From positions 124,001 to 188,000 of the forward strand of contig NZ_JAFLNF010000005.1 in assembly GCF_017313085.1 (NCBI RefSeq): 64,000 nucleotides of DNA, read 5' to 3'. This DNA is from Roseibium limicola. GTDB taxonomy: Bacteria > Pseudomonadota > Alphaproteobacteria > Rhizobiales > Stappiaceae. The position numbers were made by a program, and so were the translations under genes. Of this stretch, positions 63,981 through 64,000 are shown one piece after another; position 1 is the first letter of the stretch, and every line of letters begins with the position of its first letter. Under the pieces are notes generated by a model that made no database searches, was not told the DNA's origin, and was given only the letters and a program-made list of their open reading frames with translations.

Positions 63981-64000
63981 ATGACAACACCATATCCCCG
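63981..64000 (+). CDS. Possible start of a gene running off the window
   Basis: ATG at 63981 opens MTTPYP, with GAGGGA at 63964-63969 ahead of it. Only six codons are inside the window, so it may be chance. Confidence 0.25.

Overview
The window looks like a chromosomal segment of an alphaproteobacterium, most likely of the order Hyphomicrobiales (Rhizobiales). The base composition is moderately high in GC. There is a rkp-type capsule locus with a giant RkpA synthase, a DUF2865 protein, a class II DAHP synthase, and the order gph / rpiA / DUF2059 / gor / aroG / nadE / gltX. A marine Stappiaceae-like relative would fit, but the genus cannot be fixed from sequence alone. No insertion sequences, phage genes or CRISPR arrays were seen.

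Positions 1-13949 form a capsule (K-antigen) locus in two converging arms. The plus arm carries an outer-membrane polysaccharide export lipoprotein, two tandem KpsS/RkpJ-like capsule glycosyltransferases and an SDR reductase (RkpH-like). The minus arm carries a 2542-residue type I PKS/FAS (RkpA-like: KS-AT-DH-degenerate MT-ER-KR-ACP, no thioesterase) and a PLP-dependent alpha-oxoamine synthase (RkpG-like). Together RkpA, RkpG and RkpH could make a long-chain amino-ketone/amino-alcohol, a sphingoid-like lipid. This is the most interesting hypothesis here. After a YcaQ/AlkX-type DNA glycosylase and a ferredoxin-NADP reductase comes a second glycan module (17051-22935): a NeuB-type synthase without its SAF domain, a methyltransferase, a CMP-sugar synthetase, a pyruvyltransferase-family protein and a TPR-glycosyltransferase like FlmG. 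It suggests nonulosonic-acid decoration of a protein or polysaccharide.

Positions 23000-49400 are mostly housekeeping: gph, tRNA-Val(CAC), rpiA, gor, class II DAHP synthase, nadE, gltX, cysS, pip, cimA and rarD. Mixed in are signalling genes (a soluble MCP-PilZ chemoreceptor, a CHASE4-like/GGDEF diguanylate cyclase, a CheY-like protein), a VIT-type metal transporter, a Tat-exported cyclase-family enzyme and a metallo-beta-lactamase-fold protein that has lost both usual Asp ligands.

Positions 49400-64000 hold a LOG-type nucleosidase, an envelope LysM protein, a Cys-rich ArsR regulator next to an Atm1-type ABC exporter, the phosphatidylethanolamine pair psd-pssA, a MarR-GNAT regulator with a palindrome at its start, and a PadR / adaptor / RND efflux operon. 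The last kilobase has no long gene. It contains a perfect 15-bp inverted repeat and a well-supported 55-residue secreted small ORF.
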